From contig NZ_OZ007001.1 in assembly GCF_963931295.1 (NCBI RefSeq), positions 1,364,001 to 1,428,000 on the forward strand: a stretch of 64,000 nucleotides of DNA. Reading direction: 5' to 3'. Positions 45,456 through 54,765 of this stretch are shown one piece after another. The notes under the pieces are model-generated. The model had not been told where the DNA came from. It was given only the letters and a program-made list of their open reading frames with translations, and made no database searches. The translations under genes and the position numbers were made by a program. How positions within the stretch are numbered: position 1 is the first letter of the stretch; every line of letters starts with the position of its first letter. Source of the stretch: an uncultured Mailhella sp. (GTDB taxonomy: Bacteria > Desulfobacterota > Desulfovibrionia > Desulfovibrionales > Desulfovibrionaceae).

Positions 45456-46988
45456 GTGAGCGACTATCAGATCTTCATATACATCGCCATTGCCATTTAT
45501 CTGCTTCTCATGCTCTACATCGGCATCATCTGCGCCAAACGCAACAGCAACGCCCATGAATACTATCTGGGCGGCCGCAAAATGGGGCCCATCGTCACCG
45601 CCATGAGCGCGGAAGCCTCCGACATGTCCTCCTGGCTGCTCATGGGCCTGCCGGGACTCGCCCTGTTCACCGGCATCGCCGAACCTGGATGGACCGCCAT
45701 CGGCCTGGCCATCGGCACCTATCTGAACTGGCTCATCGTGGCGCGCCGCCTGCGCGTGTACAGCGAAAAAATCCACGCCATCACCATTCCCGACTTCTTC
45801 GCCCGCCGCTTCCATGACTCCAGCAGTCTGCTCGTCGGCATCTCGGCGCTCATCATCGTCATTTTTTTCATTCCCTACACCGCCGCCGGCTTCGCTTCCT
45901 GCGGCAAGCTCTTCTCCACGCTCTGCGGCCTCGACTACGTGACGGGCATGCTCATCGGCACCGTGGTCATCGCAGGCTACACCATCCTCGGCGGATTCCT
46001 GGCCGCATCCATGACCGACCTTGTGCAGTCCATCATCATGACGCTCGCGCTGTTCATCATCGTGGCCTTCGGCATCCACATGGCCGGCGGCTGGGACGCC
46101 GTGAAGACCGCCGCCAGCCTCGAAGGCTACATCAGCCTCACCCACGCCACCAACGTGGTGACGCATGAAATTTCGGAATACGGCACCCTCACCATCTTCT
46201 CCACCCTGGCCTGGGGCCTCGGCTACTTCGGCATGCCCCACATCCTGCTGCGCTTCATGGCCATCCGCGACGAAAACGAAATCGCCATCTCCCGCCGCAT
46301 CGGCTCCACCTGGGTGGTCATCGCCATGGGCTGCGCCATCTTCATCGGCGTCATCGGCTACGCCATGATTCAGGCCGGAGCCCTCGCCCCCTATCAGACC
46401 GGCTCCGACGCCGAAACCATCATCATCAAGATCAGCGGCCTGCTCAGCTCCTTCGGCGTCGTGCCCGCGTTCATGGCCGGCCTCGTGCTCGCCGGCATTC
46501 TGGCCAGCACCATGTCCACGGCGTCCGGTCAGCTCCTCGCCGCAGCCTCCAGCGTGTCGGAAAACCTCTTCAAGGGCGTGTTCCACATCCAGATGACCGA
46601 CCGCTCCACCATGCTTTCGGCCCGCGGCACCGTGCTCCTCATTTCCATCATCGGCACCGTCATCGCCTGCGATCCGGAAAGCTCCATCTTCCAGATCGTG
46701 TCCTTCGCCTGGGCGGGCTTCGGCGCGTCCTTCGGCCCGGTCATGCTCTTCGCCCTGTTCTGGCGACGCTGCAACCGCTGGGGCGCGCTCTCCGGCATGG
46801 CCGCCGGCGGCGTCATGGTCTTCGTGTGGAAATACCTCGTCAAGCCTCTCGGCGGCGTGTGGGGCATCTATGAACTGCTGCCCGCCTTCCTCGTGGCCTG
46901 CGCCGTCATCGTGGTGGTAAGCCTGCTCACCGCCAAGCCCGACGAAAACATGCTCAAGGACTTCGACGCCGTGAACAACGCGAAGTAA
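45456..46988 (+). CDS. putP: Sodium/proline symporter
   Basis: A 510-residue SSS transporter, close in layout to PutP: YYLGGRKMGPIVTAMSAEASDMSSWLLMGLPG near 38-70, then DFFARRF, GGFLAASMTDLVQ and GLGYFGMPHILLRFMAI. About 13 helices. GTG at 45456 is chosen as the start because it gives the family-length N-terminus; an ATG at 45423 is possible, and neither has a strong ribosome site. It imports proline with sodium, useful as nutrient or osmolyte. It stands alone, with a terminator behind. Confidence 0.85.
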   Translation: MSDYQIFIYIAIAIYLLLMLYIGIICAKRNSNAHEYYLGGRKMGPIVTAMSAEASDMSSWLLMGLPGLALFTGIAEPGWTAIGLAIGTYLNWLIVARRLRVYSEKIHAITIPDFFARRFHDSSSLLVGISALIIVIFFIPYTAAGFASCGKLFSTLCGLDYVTGMLIGTVVIAGYTILGGFLAASMTDLVQSIIMTLALFIIVAFGIHMAGGWDAVKTAASLEGYISLTHATNVVTHEISEYGTLTIFSTLAWGLGYFGMPHILLRFMAIRDENEIAISRRIGSTWVVIAMGCAIFIGVIGYAMIQAGALAPYQTGSDAETIIIKISGLLSSFGVVPAFMAGLVLAGILASTMSTASGQLLAAASSVSENLFKGVFHIQMTDRSTMLSARGTVLLISIIGTVIACDPESSIFQIVSFAWAGFGASFGPVMLFALFWRRCNRWGALSGMAAGGVMVFVWKYLVKPLGGVWGIYELLPAFLVACAVIVVVSLLTAKPDENMLKDFDAVNNAK

Positions 46989-47011
46989 CGATCCTCAAAT
47001 CGGTATCAAGG

Positions 47012-47045
47012 AAGGGCCGCCGGATATATCCGACGGCCCTTTTCT
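47012..47045 (+). terminator. Terminator after putP
   Basis: AAGGGCCG and CGGCCCTT pair around CCGGATATATCCGA, which can itself pair further, followed by TTCTTT. It lies 25 nt after the stop. Confidence 0.82.
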
Positions 47046-47156
47046 TTCATTCTCCGGGCAAGTTTTTCGGGTGCGCAACACGCTGCCCGATCTTTCCCGA
47101 TTCGAGCAAGGACACCCGCTCAGAACGCTTTTCCGCCCTTCCGGCAAGACAACAGA

Positions 47157-47186
47157 AAGCCGACCCCCGGGAGCAGAGGTCGGCCG
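47157..47186 (-). terminator. Terminator after ppsA
   Basis: On the minus strand GGCCGACC and GGTCGGCT pair across a 12-nt loop, followed by TTCTGTT. It lies about 120 bp beyond the ppsA stop in the convergent gap with putP. Confidence 0.55.
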
Positions 47187-47306
47187 TCTGAGAAGGCGGG
47201 AGAAACGCCGATGCCCGCCGTGGTGCGGAGCCGTTTGCGCCTTGCGGCGCAGCGCCTGCTCCAGGCGCTCGGGCGGAGCGCGAACGCCCCGCCCGGACAG
47301 GATTCC

Positions 47307-50300
47307 TTATTCAGCGGCAAACTTTTCGCGCTGAACTCTCATGGCCTCGGCCTGCTCTTCCCAGCTGGAGAAGCCTGCCTGCTGGAGGGCATCGAACACG
47401 GTGGCGTCCCAGTCCCAGGAGGCGTAGGTCACGGGCTTGTGGAACGTGCGGCGGAACTCGGCCAGCTTATGACGGGCGTCGTGTTCAAACGGCGTGCTGA
47501 AGCAGGCGGAAAGTTCCTTGTGAAGGCGGCCCACCTCTTCGTCGTACCAGGCGCGGATGGCCGCAGGTTCCGTGAGCTTGGCGGCTTCCTCGTAGCCGTG
47601 CTTTTCCAGCAGCGCGCGCAGCTTGGCGGTATGCTGCCTGCCCAGCCATGCGCCGAGGCCGGACGTGGGAATGTTTTCCGCTTCCACGGCGGCGAAGTCG
47701 GCCTTGGTGCGCATGTAGGTGTCGGGCACCACGGAGGCGGACACAATGCCCGCAATGGCCACCATGCCGCGCAGAATGACGCTGTTGGCCACGCCCTGAC
47801 CGCAGAAGCCCACCTTCTTGCAGAACTTCTGACCGGTGAAGATGGTGGTCAGAATGGCCCAGATGACGGCCGGATCCTCTTCGTCGTAAATGTGCGAGAG
47901 TTCCGCGTTGTCGCGGTCGGTGGCGAGCACCATCTGCGTCATGTCGTTGGAGCCGATGGAGAAGCCGTCGAACTCGCTGATGAACTGCCGCGCCAGAATG
48001 GCGTTGGAAGGCAGTTCGGACATGAGCAGAATCTTGAGTCCGTCTTCGCCGCTGCGCAGACCGTGAACGTCGGCCAGATAGGAGCGCATGGAGCGGGCCT
48101 GTTCCAGCGTGCGCACGAAGGGCAGCATGAGCATGAGGTTCGTGCCGCCGTAGAGCGTGCGGGCGCGCTTGAAGGCCTCGATTTCCCAGTCGTGAATGTC
48201 TCGGGAAACGCCGCGATAGCCGAGCATGGGGTTGTCTTCGTTGTGCTCGAACAGGCAACCGCCGAGCAGGTTGCGGTATTCGTTGCTCTTGAAGTCCGTG
48301 GTACGGTACACGATGTCCTTGCCGTAGAAGGCCATGGCGAACAGGGCAAGGTTGCGGCCGAGCGTGCGGATGTAGTGATCGCGGCCGCTCACGTGGCCGT
48401 TGGTCACGATGAGCTGCTCAATCTTTTCTGGAATGCTGCGCACTTCCTCGATTTCCTTGCCGAGGCGGGTGCGGGCGGCCACGCTGCGGCGAATGGTGCC
48501 TATGCGCATGAGCACTTCCTGCACGAGAGGCTTCTTGGAGGCCGCGGCCATGGCGGCCTTCACGTCTTCCTCGGTCACGGTCGATCCGGGTTCGTCCGCG
48601 CCCATGACCAGGCGTATGTGCGTGCGCAGATCGTCGGAGGTCTGGAGCGTTTCGCGGTTCATTTCCGCGCGCTGCATGTACTCGGCCATGAGGGCTTCGG
48701 CGCGGGGCACGCTGGAGGTGTTGGCGTAAAGCGAGGCCATGTCCATGAGCTGCACCACGTAGGGCTTGAGCTGCACTTCGGCAAAGGGCGCAGGCACCTG
48801 CCCCACGGCTATCTGCTCGGAAACGCGGCGGCTGACCTGATCTTCCAGGTCCGCGAGACGCCGTTCCACAAAGCCTTCCAGGGTGCCGTTGTCATAGGCT
48901 TCCAGGGCGGCGGGATGCGCGCCTATGTTGCCCAGCATGAATTCCGCGCGCAGCAGGCCCACTTCAAAGTCAGGCACGTCGCGCAGGCGGGAGAGGAACA
49001 GCGCCTGATTCACGTCGGCAAGCACGATGCCCACGTGCGTGCGGGTCTTGGGCAGTTTGGAAATGTCCAGTTCGCCGCCCACGTCGCACAGAGGCAGCAG
49101 GCCGCGATAGACGAGGCCGCGCGTGCCGTCCACGGTGACGGGCATGCCGTCCATGGCGCGCATGGCGAGCGGATTCTGCACGCCGATGACCGCGGCAATG
49201 CCGAGCTCGCGGGAGGTGATGGCCGCATGGCTGGTGTCGCCGCCCACGTTGGCGATGATGGCGGAAGCCACGCGCATGCCGGGCACCATGTCGGGATCGG
49301 TGCGTTCGGCGGCAAGGATGTCGCCGGGATGAATGCGGTTCAGTTCCAGAGCGGAGCGCAGGAAGCGCACCGTGCCCTGACCTGCGCCGCGCGACGCGCC
49401 GTTGCCGGAAAGCAGCACTTCGCCCTTGGCCGCGGCGTCGGGCAGCACTTCCTTGCGGCGCATGAAAATGGTGTGGGGATGTTCGTCGAGTTCGGCGTTC
49501 CAGCGGGTTTCGGGTCGGGCCTGCACGAACCAGAGGCGCTGCTTGTCGTCGATGCAGAACTCGGTGTCCATGATGATGCCGCCGTAGGCCTTGCTGATGG
49601 CGCGCACGCCTTGCGCCACTTCGATGGGCTGATTCTCGCCGAGCGCCCACTGATTCACTTCGTCCGCGGGCACGGGTTCGATGTGCGTGCCGTCGTCGCC
49701 TTCATTGTACACCATGCGCACGGTCTTGCGGCCCATGAAGCGCAGAACCACGTCGGTGCCGTCGTCGCGCTGGAACACGTAGAACTTGTCGGGCGTGACC
49801 ATGCCGCCCACGATGGATTCGCCGAGGCCGTAGCTGGAGTCGATGCTCACAAGGTCGTTGCGGGAGGTGCCGCGGCAGCCGGTGGCGGTGTCGGCGGAAA
49901 AGGCGGTGCCGGCCACCACGGGGCGGATCATGCGCATGATGCACACCGAAAGCGCGGTGTTTTCAATGGCCCATTCCTTGCGGGCGCTTTCCGCAATGGA
50001 GGGATCGCCTTCCTTTTCGGCATGCGCCACGGCGTCGAGAATGGCCTCGCGGCGATAGGTCATGGAACGCAGATTGTAGGCCGAGGCGCAGTCCCAGAGA
50101 TAGGCTTCGGCCACGGCGTCCTCGCCGGTGATGTTCAGGAAGGTGTCCTGCAGGCCGGCGAAAGCCTTCTTGCGGGAATCCTCGCCCGCGGCGGACGAAC
50201 GCACGGCCACGGGGAATTCTCCCTCGCCGGCCTCGTCGCACATGTCGCGGTAGGCGCGGCGCACGGCCTCGTCCACTTCGGCGGGCAGAGTGATGGAAAG

Positions 50301-50765
50301 AATGGCGGCCTGCACCAGCATGGAGCGGCGGCGGAGCTGGTCGATGTTCTCCTGCGATTCCGCAAAGCCGTGAACCACCTGATTGATGAAGTCGCGCAGA
50401 CAGGTGCTGGCGCTCTTGCCCGCGCCGCGTTCGCGAATTTCCGCGGCCGCCCTGCGCACGAAGGTGCTGAAGAACGTGTGATCGGAAGCCACGGCGGGAG
50501 AAGCCCAGTCCACCTCGGCCATGGCCGTGTCCACCACTTCGTACACCAGGGAGGCGTTCACGCGGCTCTCATCGAGCACCACATGGAAGGCCGTGGCGGG
50601 AATGGCGCGGAACTGCGGCGTGCGTATGCCTTCCACGCGGCTGATGAGCGCGGTGTTGTAGTTTTTGCCGCCCACCAGCATTTCGGCGGATTCGCCCATG
50701 CGGACGATGTCCGCGCCGGTCATAATAAAACGGGAACCAGTTTCGTTCATGGTATCCATGCTCAT
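47307..50765 (-). CDS. ppsA: Phosphoenolpyruvate synthase / PEP-pyruvate dikinase-type enzyme (long form)
   Basis: An 1152-residue protein, longer than the ~800 of E. coli PpsA. The ATP-binding domain fills about 1-370, with GGKNYNTALIS and AVRSSAAGEDSRKKAFAGLQDTFL. A phosphohistidine domain with GGDTSHAAITSRELG is near 530. The PEP-binding barrel is in the C-terminal half, with EFDGFSIGSNDMTQMVLATD and KVGFCGQG. The extra length lies between the His domain and the barrel and at the end. It converts pyruvate and ATP to PEP, the entry to gluconeogenesis. AAGAGGCCTTT precedes the ATG. It lies 58 bp downstream of gap, so the two form a gluconeogenic unit. Confidence 0.87.
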   Translation of the reverse strand: MSMDTMNETGSRFIMTGADIVRMGESAEMLVGGKNYNTALISRVEGIRTPQFRAIPATAFHVVLDESRVNASLVYEVVDTAMAEVDWASPAVASDHTFFSTFVRRAAAEIRERGAGKSASTCLRDFINQVVHGFAESQENIDQLRRRSMLVQAAILSITLPAEVDEAVRRAYRDMCDEAGEGEFPVAVRSSAAGEDSRKKAFAGLQDTFLNITGEDAVAEAYLWDCASAYNLRSMTYRREAILDAVAHAEKEGDPSIAESARKEWAIENTALSVCIMRMIRPVVAGTAFSADTATGCRGTSRNDLVSIDSSYGLGESIVGGMVTPDKFYVFQRDDGTDVVLRFMGRKTVRMVYNEGDDGTHIEPVPADEVNQWALGENQPIEVAQGVRAISKAYGGIIMDTEFCIDDKQRLWFVQARPETRWNAELDEHPHTIFMRRKEVLPDAAAKGEVLLSGNGASRGAGQGTVRFLRSALELNRIHPGDILAAERTDPDMVPGMRVASAIIANVGGDTSHAAITSRELGIAAVIGVQNPLAMRAMDGMPVTVDGTRGLVYRGLLPLCDVGGELDISKLPKTRTHVGIVLADVNQALFLSRLRDVPDFEVGLLRAEFMLGNIGAHPAALEAYDNGTLEGFVERRLADLEDQVSRRVSEQIAVGQVPAPFAEVQLKPYVVQLMDMASLYANTSSVPRAEALMAEYMQRAEMNRETLQTSDDLRTHIRLVMGADEPGSTVTEEDVKAAMAAASKKPLVQEVLMRIGTIRRSVAARTRLGKEIEEVRSIPEKIEQLIVTNGHVSGRDHYIRTLGRNLALFAMAFYGKDIVYRTTDFKSNEYRNLLGGCLFEHNEDNPMLGYRGVSRDIHDWEIEAFKRARTLYGGTNLMLMLPFVRTLEQARSMRSYLADVHGLRSGEDGLKILLMSELPSNAILARQFISEFDGFSIGSNDMTQMVLATDRDNAELSHIYDEEDPAVIWAILTTIFTGQKFCKKVGFCGQGVANSVILRGMVAIAGIVSASVVPDTYMRTKADFAAVEAENIPTSGLGAWLGRQHTAKLRALLEKHGYEEAAKLTEPAAIRAWYDEEVGRLHKELSACFSTPFEHDARHKLAEFRRTFHKPVTYASWDWDATVFDALQQAGFSSWEEQAEAMRVQREKFAAE

Positions 50766-50823
50766 AAAGGCCTCTTGTCGTGTTTTCGGGGAAGCGCCCC
50801 GCTGACGTTCGGGATGATTGCCG

Positions 50824-51831
50824 CTACGCTTCCAGATGGGAAGCCACAAGGCGGATCAGACGTCCGAGCTGATGGGTGAAGCCGGATTCGTTGTCGTACC
50901 AGACCACGATTTTGAGCATGGTCTTGTTCATGACCGTAGTGAAGGAGGCGTCGATGGTGCCGCCGTGGGTGTCGCCCACGTAGTCGATGGAGACCAGCGG
51001 CTCGTCGCAGTAGCCGAGCGCCTCGTAGAGCCAGGTTTCGGAAGCGTACTTGAGGGCGGCGTTGACTTCCTGCGCGGTGACTTCCGTCTTGAGTTCGCAG
51101 GTGAAGTCCACCAGCGAGACGTCGGGCGTGGGCACGCGCAGCGCGCCGCCGTTGAGCAGGCCCTTGAGTTCGGGAATGACCAGTCCCACGGCGGCCGCGG
51201 CGCCCGTGGTGGTGGGAATGATGGAAAGTCCCGCCGCGCGGCCGCGACGCAGATCCTTCTGCGTGCCGTCGAGCAGACGCTGACTCATGGTGTAGGAATG
51301 GATGGTGGTCATGAGACCGTGCAGGATGCCGAATTCGTTGTGCAGCACCTTGACGGCCGGAGCCAGGCAGTTGGTGGTGCAGGACGCGGCGGAAATGACG
51401 TCGTGTCTGGCCGGATCGTAGATGTCCTGATTCACGCCCATGACTATGGTGGCGTCGGCGTCGTTGCAGGGCGCGGAAATGATGACCTTCTTCGCGCCGC
51501 AGTTCATGTGCAGGGCCAGAAGATCGCGCTTTCTGAGGGTGCCCGAGGTGTCCACCACGATATCGACGCCGTAGTCGCCCCACTTCCATTCACCCTTGTC
51601 GCAACGGGTGATGGCGATTTCACGGCCGTCGAGGCGCAGACCGTTTTCCGTGGATTCCACCTTGCCGGGGAAGCGGCCATGAACGGAATCATACTTGAGC
51701 AGGTACGCCATTTCCTCGTTGCTCGCGCGGTGACCGTTGATGACGGCCACTTCACACTGAGGGAACAGGTGCATGACACGAAGCAGATATCTGCCGATGC
51801 GCCCAAAACCGTTGATGCCAATCCTTATCAT
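50824..51831 (-). CDS. gap: Glyceraldehyde-3-phosphate dehydrogenase
   Basis: A 335-residue enzyme interconverting glyceraldehyde-3-phosphate and 1,3-bisphosphoglycerate. The NAD-binding start IRIGINGFGRIGR, the catalytic Cys in ASCTTNCLAP near 153 and the later WYDNESGFTHQL are all present. AAGGATTCCCTC lies before the ATG. Residues after the first Rossmann strand (VINGHRASNEEM) are slightly atypical, so coenzyme preference is uncertain. With ppsA behind it, a role in gluconeogenesis is likely. Confidence 0.95.
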   Translation of the reverse strand: MIRIGINGFGRIGRYLLRVMHLFPQCEVAVINGHRASNEEMAYLLKYDSVHGRFPGKVESTENGLRLDGREIAITRCDKGEWKWGDYGVDIVVDTSGTLRKRDLLALHMNCGAKKVIISAPCNDADATIVMGVNQDIYDPARHDVISAASCTTNCLAPAVKVLHNEFGILHGLMTTIHSYTMSQRLLDGTQKDLRRGRAAGLSIIPTTTGAAAAVGLVIPELKGLLNGGALRVPTPDVSLVDFTCELKTEVTAQEVNAALKYASETWLYEALGYCDEPLVSIDYVGDTHGGTIDASFTTVMNKTMLKIVVWYDNESGFTHQLGRLIRLVASHLEA

Positions 51832-52002
51832 GAGGGAATCCTTTTTTTGACGGCCATGAGGCGACCTGACGCCTCCCCGACTTTCGGAGAGGCCTTGCGC
51901 GGCGGCCTTATGGAGCAACCTTACAGAAAACCCGTGACCGCAGCGCGGCAGAATCATGGCAGTTGCGTGACAGTATGTCCTGCAACGGAACGGTTAAAAC
52001 AG

Positions 52003-52040
52003 AATCGACCCGGGACGGAAAGGAAGATCCCGGGTCGATT
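52003..52040. repeat. Perfect inverted repeat between gap and phoB-like gene
   Basis: AATCGACCCGGGA and TCCCGGGTCGATT form a 13-bp perfect stem around a 12-nt purine-rich loop. It is in the divergent gap and not followed by a T-run. It could be an operator or a transcript-end hairpin. Confidence 0.55.
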
Positions 52041-52189
52041 CCATCCGGCCTCCTGCGGGTGTGGAGCCGGCGCTGCCGCACGCTCCGTTGCCACAAGAAG
52101 CATGAGGCCCATTCTGTTCTCTGAGGTTTGGCTGTTCCCTCATGAAAAGGCATCGTAGAGAATTCGAGTGTCCGTCTTAGGGCAGTTAT

Positions 52190-52207
52190 GTGTCAATTGT
52201 GTGACAG
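52190..52207 (+). promoter_or_regulatory. Possible PhoB-type box upstream of phoB-like gene
   Basis: GTGTCAA-TTGT-GTGACAG are two 7-mers with a 4-base spacer; in reverse orientation the first reads CTGTCAC, close to the CTGTCAT pho-box half. It lies about 80-100 bp upstream of the regulator start, as expected for autoregulation. The second half-site is degenerate. Confidence 0.3.
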
Positions 52208-52288
52208 CCTTCTCTTTTTTATAAAAATGTGGCATTCTCCCCAAAAATGGCTGCCGACAGCCTTTATTTGCTGAATATTGGGGAAATC

Positions 52289-52972
52289 ATGAGCGAAAGC
52301 CTCATTCTCGTCGTGGACGACGAACAGGACATACGCGATCTGCTGGTGTTCAATCTCAAACGCGAGGGCTACGCCACGCTGGAAGCGGCCGACGGCTGCA
52401 CCGCTCTGGAACTGGCGCGATCCCGCAGACCCGCACTCATTCTTCTGGACGTCATGCTGCCGCGCATGGACGGCCTTGCCGTCTGCCGCGAACTCGGCAA
52501 GGACAGAAGCACGGAACACATCCCCATCATCATGCTCACGGCCCGCGGCGACGACGTGGACCGCATCGTGGGCTTTGAACTCGGCGCCGACGACTACGTG
52601 GTCAAGCCCTTCAACACGCGGGAACTCATGCTGCGCATCCGGGCCATGCTGCGCCGGCGATCCACGCAGGAAAACGACGATCCGCTGCTGCGCTGCGACG
52701 GCGTGTGCCTGGATCCGCAGGCCCACAAGGTCACCGTGAACGACAAGCCCGTGGAACTCACGGCCATTCAGTTCTGCCTGCTGCAGGATCTCATGCAGAA
52801 TCCCGGCTGCGTGCGCTCCCGCGAGGAACTCCTCAGTTCCGTGTGGGACTATCAGTTCGACGGCTACGACAGAACCGTGGACACCCACATCAAACGCCTG
52901 CGCGCCCGTCTCGGCGAAGCCGCCGACATCATCGAAACCGTGCGCGGCATCGGTTACCGCTGCAAGGGATAA
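52289..52972 (+). CDS. phoB: PhoB-like response regulator
   Basis: A 227-residue OmpR/PhoB-type regulator. GGGGAAATC lies before the ATG at 52289. The receiver has VVDDEQDIRD near 8, phospho-acceptor Asp in LILLDVMLPRMDG near 53, MLTAR and VVKPF. The DNA-binding winged helix has YDRTVDTHIKRLRARLG and ETVRGIGYRCKG near the end, as in PhoB. It is paired with a kinase 3 nt downstream. Assignment to phosphate control is from similarity; no pst or pho target gene is in the window. Confidence 0.85.
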   Translation: MSESLILVVDDEQDIRDLLVFNLKREGYATLEAADGCTALELARSRRPALILLDVMLPRMDGLAVCRELGKDRSTEHIPIIMLTARGDDVDRIVGFELGADDYVVKPFNTRELMLRIRAMLRRRSTQENDDPLLRCDGVCLDPQAHKVTVNDKPVELTAIQFCLLQDLMQNPGCVRSREELLSSVWDYQFDGYDRTVDTHIKRLRARLGEAADIIETVRGIGYRCKG

Positions 52973-52975
52973 CGC

Positions 52976-54112
52976 ATGAAAGCCCCGTCCATCGTTCCCA
53001 ACCGGGAATCCTGCTTCACCGATCTCACGGCCGCCGACGACGCCCAGAGCGACGCCTCGAAAAAACAGGAAACCTCCGCGTCGTTCGACAGCATTCTCGA
53101 CAGCCTCGACGAAGGCGTGCTCATTCTGGACAAGCAGGGCGTCGTGCTCAAGGCCAATCCTTCGTTCTGCCAGCTCTTCACCACCAGCGCCGTGGGCATG
53201 CCCGCCTCCGCCGTGGTTCCCGGCTCCACATTCCGGGAAATGCTCGACGCCTTCCTGCACGACTTTCTGCCCACGCCGCACGCCTCCCCCGCCTTCCGCA
53301 TCACGCTGGAAAAGGACGTCATTCTCAGCGTGCGCATTACGCCGCTCAAAAGCCGCGACAGCCTCTTCACCTGCGAAACCGCGCCCTACGCCGTAGTGGT
53401 GTTCCACAACATCAGCGATCTTGTGCGCATGAGCAGAAGACGCCGCGAATTCATGGGCGAAGTGGCGCACGAACTGCGCACCCCTCTGACGACCATCATC
53501 GGCTTTGCCGAAACCATACTTGATCTGCCGCCCCATCACACGGAAGACAGACAGAAGTTCACGAGCACCATTCTGCGCAACGCCCGTCACATGGCGCTGC
53601 TCGTGGAAGACATGCTGCGACTCTCCAAACTGGAAAGCGGCACCGTACCCCTTCAGCTCACCTGCGTACGCGCCGCCTTCGTGCTGGAAGACGCGCTCGA
53701 CGCCTGCCTGCCCCATCTGGAAGCAAAAAATCTGACGACCGACATTCACATCGACCGGAGCATGAACATCCGGGCCGACGCCCACTACATCACGCAGGTG
53801 TTCCGCAATCTGCTGGAAAACGCCTGCCGCTACGCTCCGGAAGGCAGCGCCATCACCATTACGGGCGAGCCCTCGCCGTTTGAATCCATGGCGGTGTTCA
53901 CGGTGTCCGATCAGGGGCCCGGCATTCCGGCCGAAGACTGCGAGCGCATTTTCGAGCGCTTCTACCGCGTGGAAAAGGAACGGGTCTCGCCCTCGTCCAC
54001 CGGACTCGGCCTTGCCATCTGCAAGCACATCGTGGAAAGACACGGCGGCATGATCCGCGCCGAAAAAGGCCCCGGCGGCATGTTTCTCTTCACCGTGCCT
54101 CTGGCGCAATAG
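52976..54112 (+). CDS. phoR: PhoR-like histidine kinase without membrane segments
   Basis: A 378-residue kinase. A PAS-like region is at about 38-130 (DSILDSLDEGVLILDKQG), HisKA at about 155-220 (EFMGEVAHELRTPLTTIIGFAE), the N-box NLLENACRYAPEG near 280, and the ATP motifs SDQGPGIPAED and SSTGLGLAICKHIVERHGG. Compared with E. coli PhoR the N-terminal membrane helices are missing; the first 35 residues are polar. The kinase is thus probably cytoplasmic and may be controlled by a PhoU/Pst-like partner or an internal signal. It follows its regulator by 3 nt. Confidence 0.85.
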   Translation: MKAPSIVPNRESCFTDLTAADDAQSDASKKQETSASFDSILDSLDEGVLILDKQGVVLKANPSFCQLFTTSAVGMPASAVVPGSTFREMLDAFLHDFLPTPHASPAFRITLEKDVILSVRITPLKSRDSLFTCETAPYAVVVFHNISDLVRMSRRRREFMGEVAHELRTPLTTIIGFAETILDLPPHHTEDRQKFTSTILRNARHMALLVEDMLRLSKLESGTVPLQLTCVRAAFVLEDALDACLPHLEAKNLTTDIHIDRSMNIRADAHYITQVFRNLLENACRYAPEGSAITITGEPSPFESMAVFTVSDQGPGIPAEDCERIFERFYRVEKERVSPSSTGLGLAICKHIVERHGGMIRAEKGPGGMFLFTVPLAQ

Positions 54113-54192
54113 TCCGCGCGTCCTTCCCGCGGGAAATGACGTCCGCGGTGTTGACATCCCCCATGAAAACCCATAAAAAGAATGTCCGAAGC

Positions 54193-54268
<76 letters not shown>

Positions 54269-54277
54269 GTGAAATCA

Positions 54278-54308
54278 AGCCCTTACGGTAAACTGTAAGG
54301 GCTTTTTT
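54278..54308 (+). terminator. Terminator after tRNA-Thr
   Basis: AGCCCTTAC and GTAAGGGCT pair exactly over 9 bp around GGTAAACT, followed by TTTTT. It lies 9 nt after the tRNA. Confidence 0.93.
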
Positions 54309-54324
54309 CGTATTCTCTCATCTC

Positions 54325-54346
54325 CGGGGGACAACCGGGGGACAAC
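54325..54346. repeat. Tandem 11-bp repeat
   Basis: CGGGGGACAAC occurs twice in direct succession just after the tRNA-Thr terminator. Its place at the tRNA-proximal edge of the remnant suggests an integrase arm-type site or attachment-region relic, which is inference only. Confidence 0.4.
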
Positions 54347-54362
54347 ATGAAAAACAACAGGG

Positions 54363-54496
54363 GGCAAAAAAGGACGCCAGGTTCTCCCAAGCGTCCCTAT
54401 ACTTAGTCGTAATGACTCCGGCCCTGGACAAGCTCGCAAACGTTGCCGGCTACCCGGCAAACAAGTGCCCCTCATCAATGCGCCGTCCTTTTTTGT
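54363..54496 (-). ncRNA. Possible structured small RNA in the remnant
   Basis: On the minus strand a ~130-nt segment runs from AAAAAAGGACG to CGTCCTTTTTT, an 11-bp perfect inverted repeat. It contains an internal GCCGGGTAGCCGGC hairpin and ends with GGACGC...GCGTCC followed by TTTTTT, a good Rho-independent terminator. No coding frame fits. It could be a phage small RNA or merely the terminated tail of a lost gene. Confidence 0.3.
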
Positions 54497-54582
54497 GGTG
54501 AACTGTTAAGTGTGGTGTTAAGTTTCGGCGTAGTGAGGCCCCTTTTTTATAGTCAACACCGTTGACTTGTTGTTGACGTTGC

Positions 54583-54632
54583 ACCCCGCACTGCTTTTTT
54601 AAGTTTCCCCCTGCAACCATGCTGCAACCTTG
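54583..54632. repeat. Degenerate direct repeat, left copy
   Basis: CACCCCGCA...TTTTTTAAGT...CCCTGCAACCA...GCAACCTTG resembles 57181-57232 over about 50 bases with scattered differences. A second pair, AGCCTGCGCCGCCTCTCTC, is exact over 19 bases at 54643 and 56631. Confidence 0.5.
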
Positions 54633-54765
54633 TTGCTTCCGCAGCCTGCGCCGCCTCTCTCTCTTGACCTTGATTCCTCCGTATTTCCCTATCCTTGCGC
54701 GTCCACCTTTGTCTGTGTCTGCCTCTTCATTCCATGCTGACAGAAGCAAGACAGGGAGGCGATAA

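Noticed and set aside
47211..50879. 1222-codon plus-strand frame opposite ppsA
   Set aside because: Antisense shadow of a clear PEP synthase gene; composition is His/Ala/Gly-rich and without motifs.
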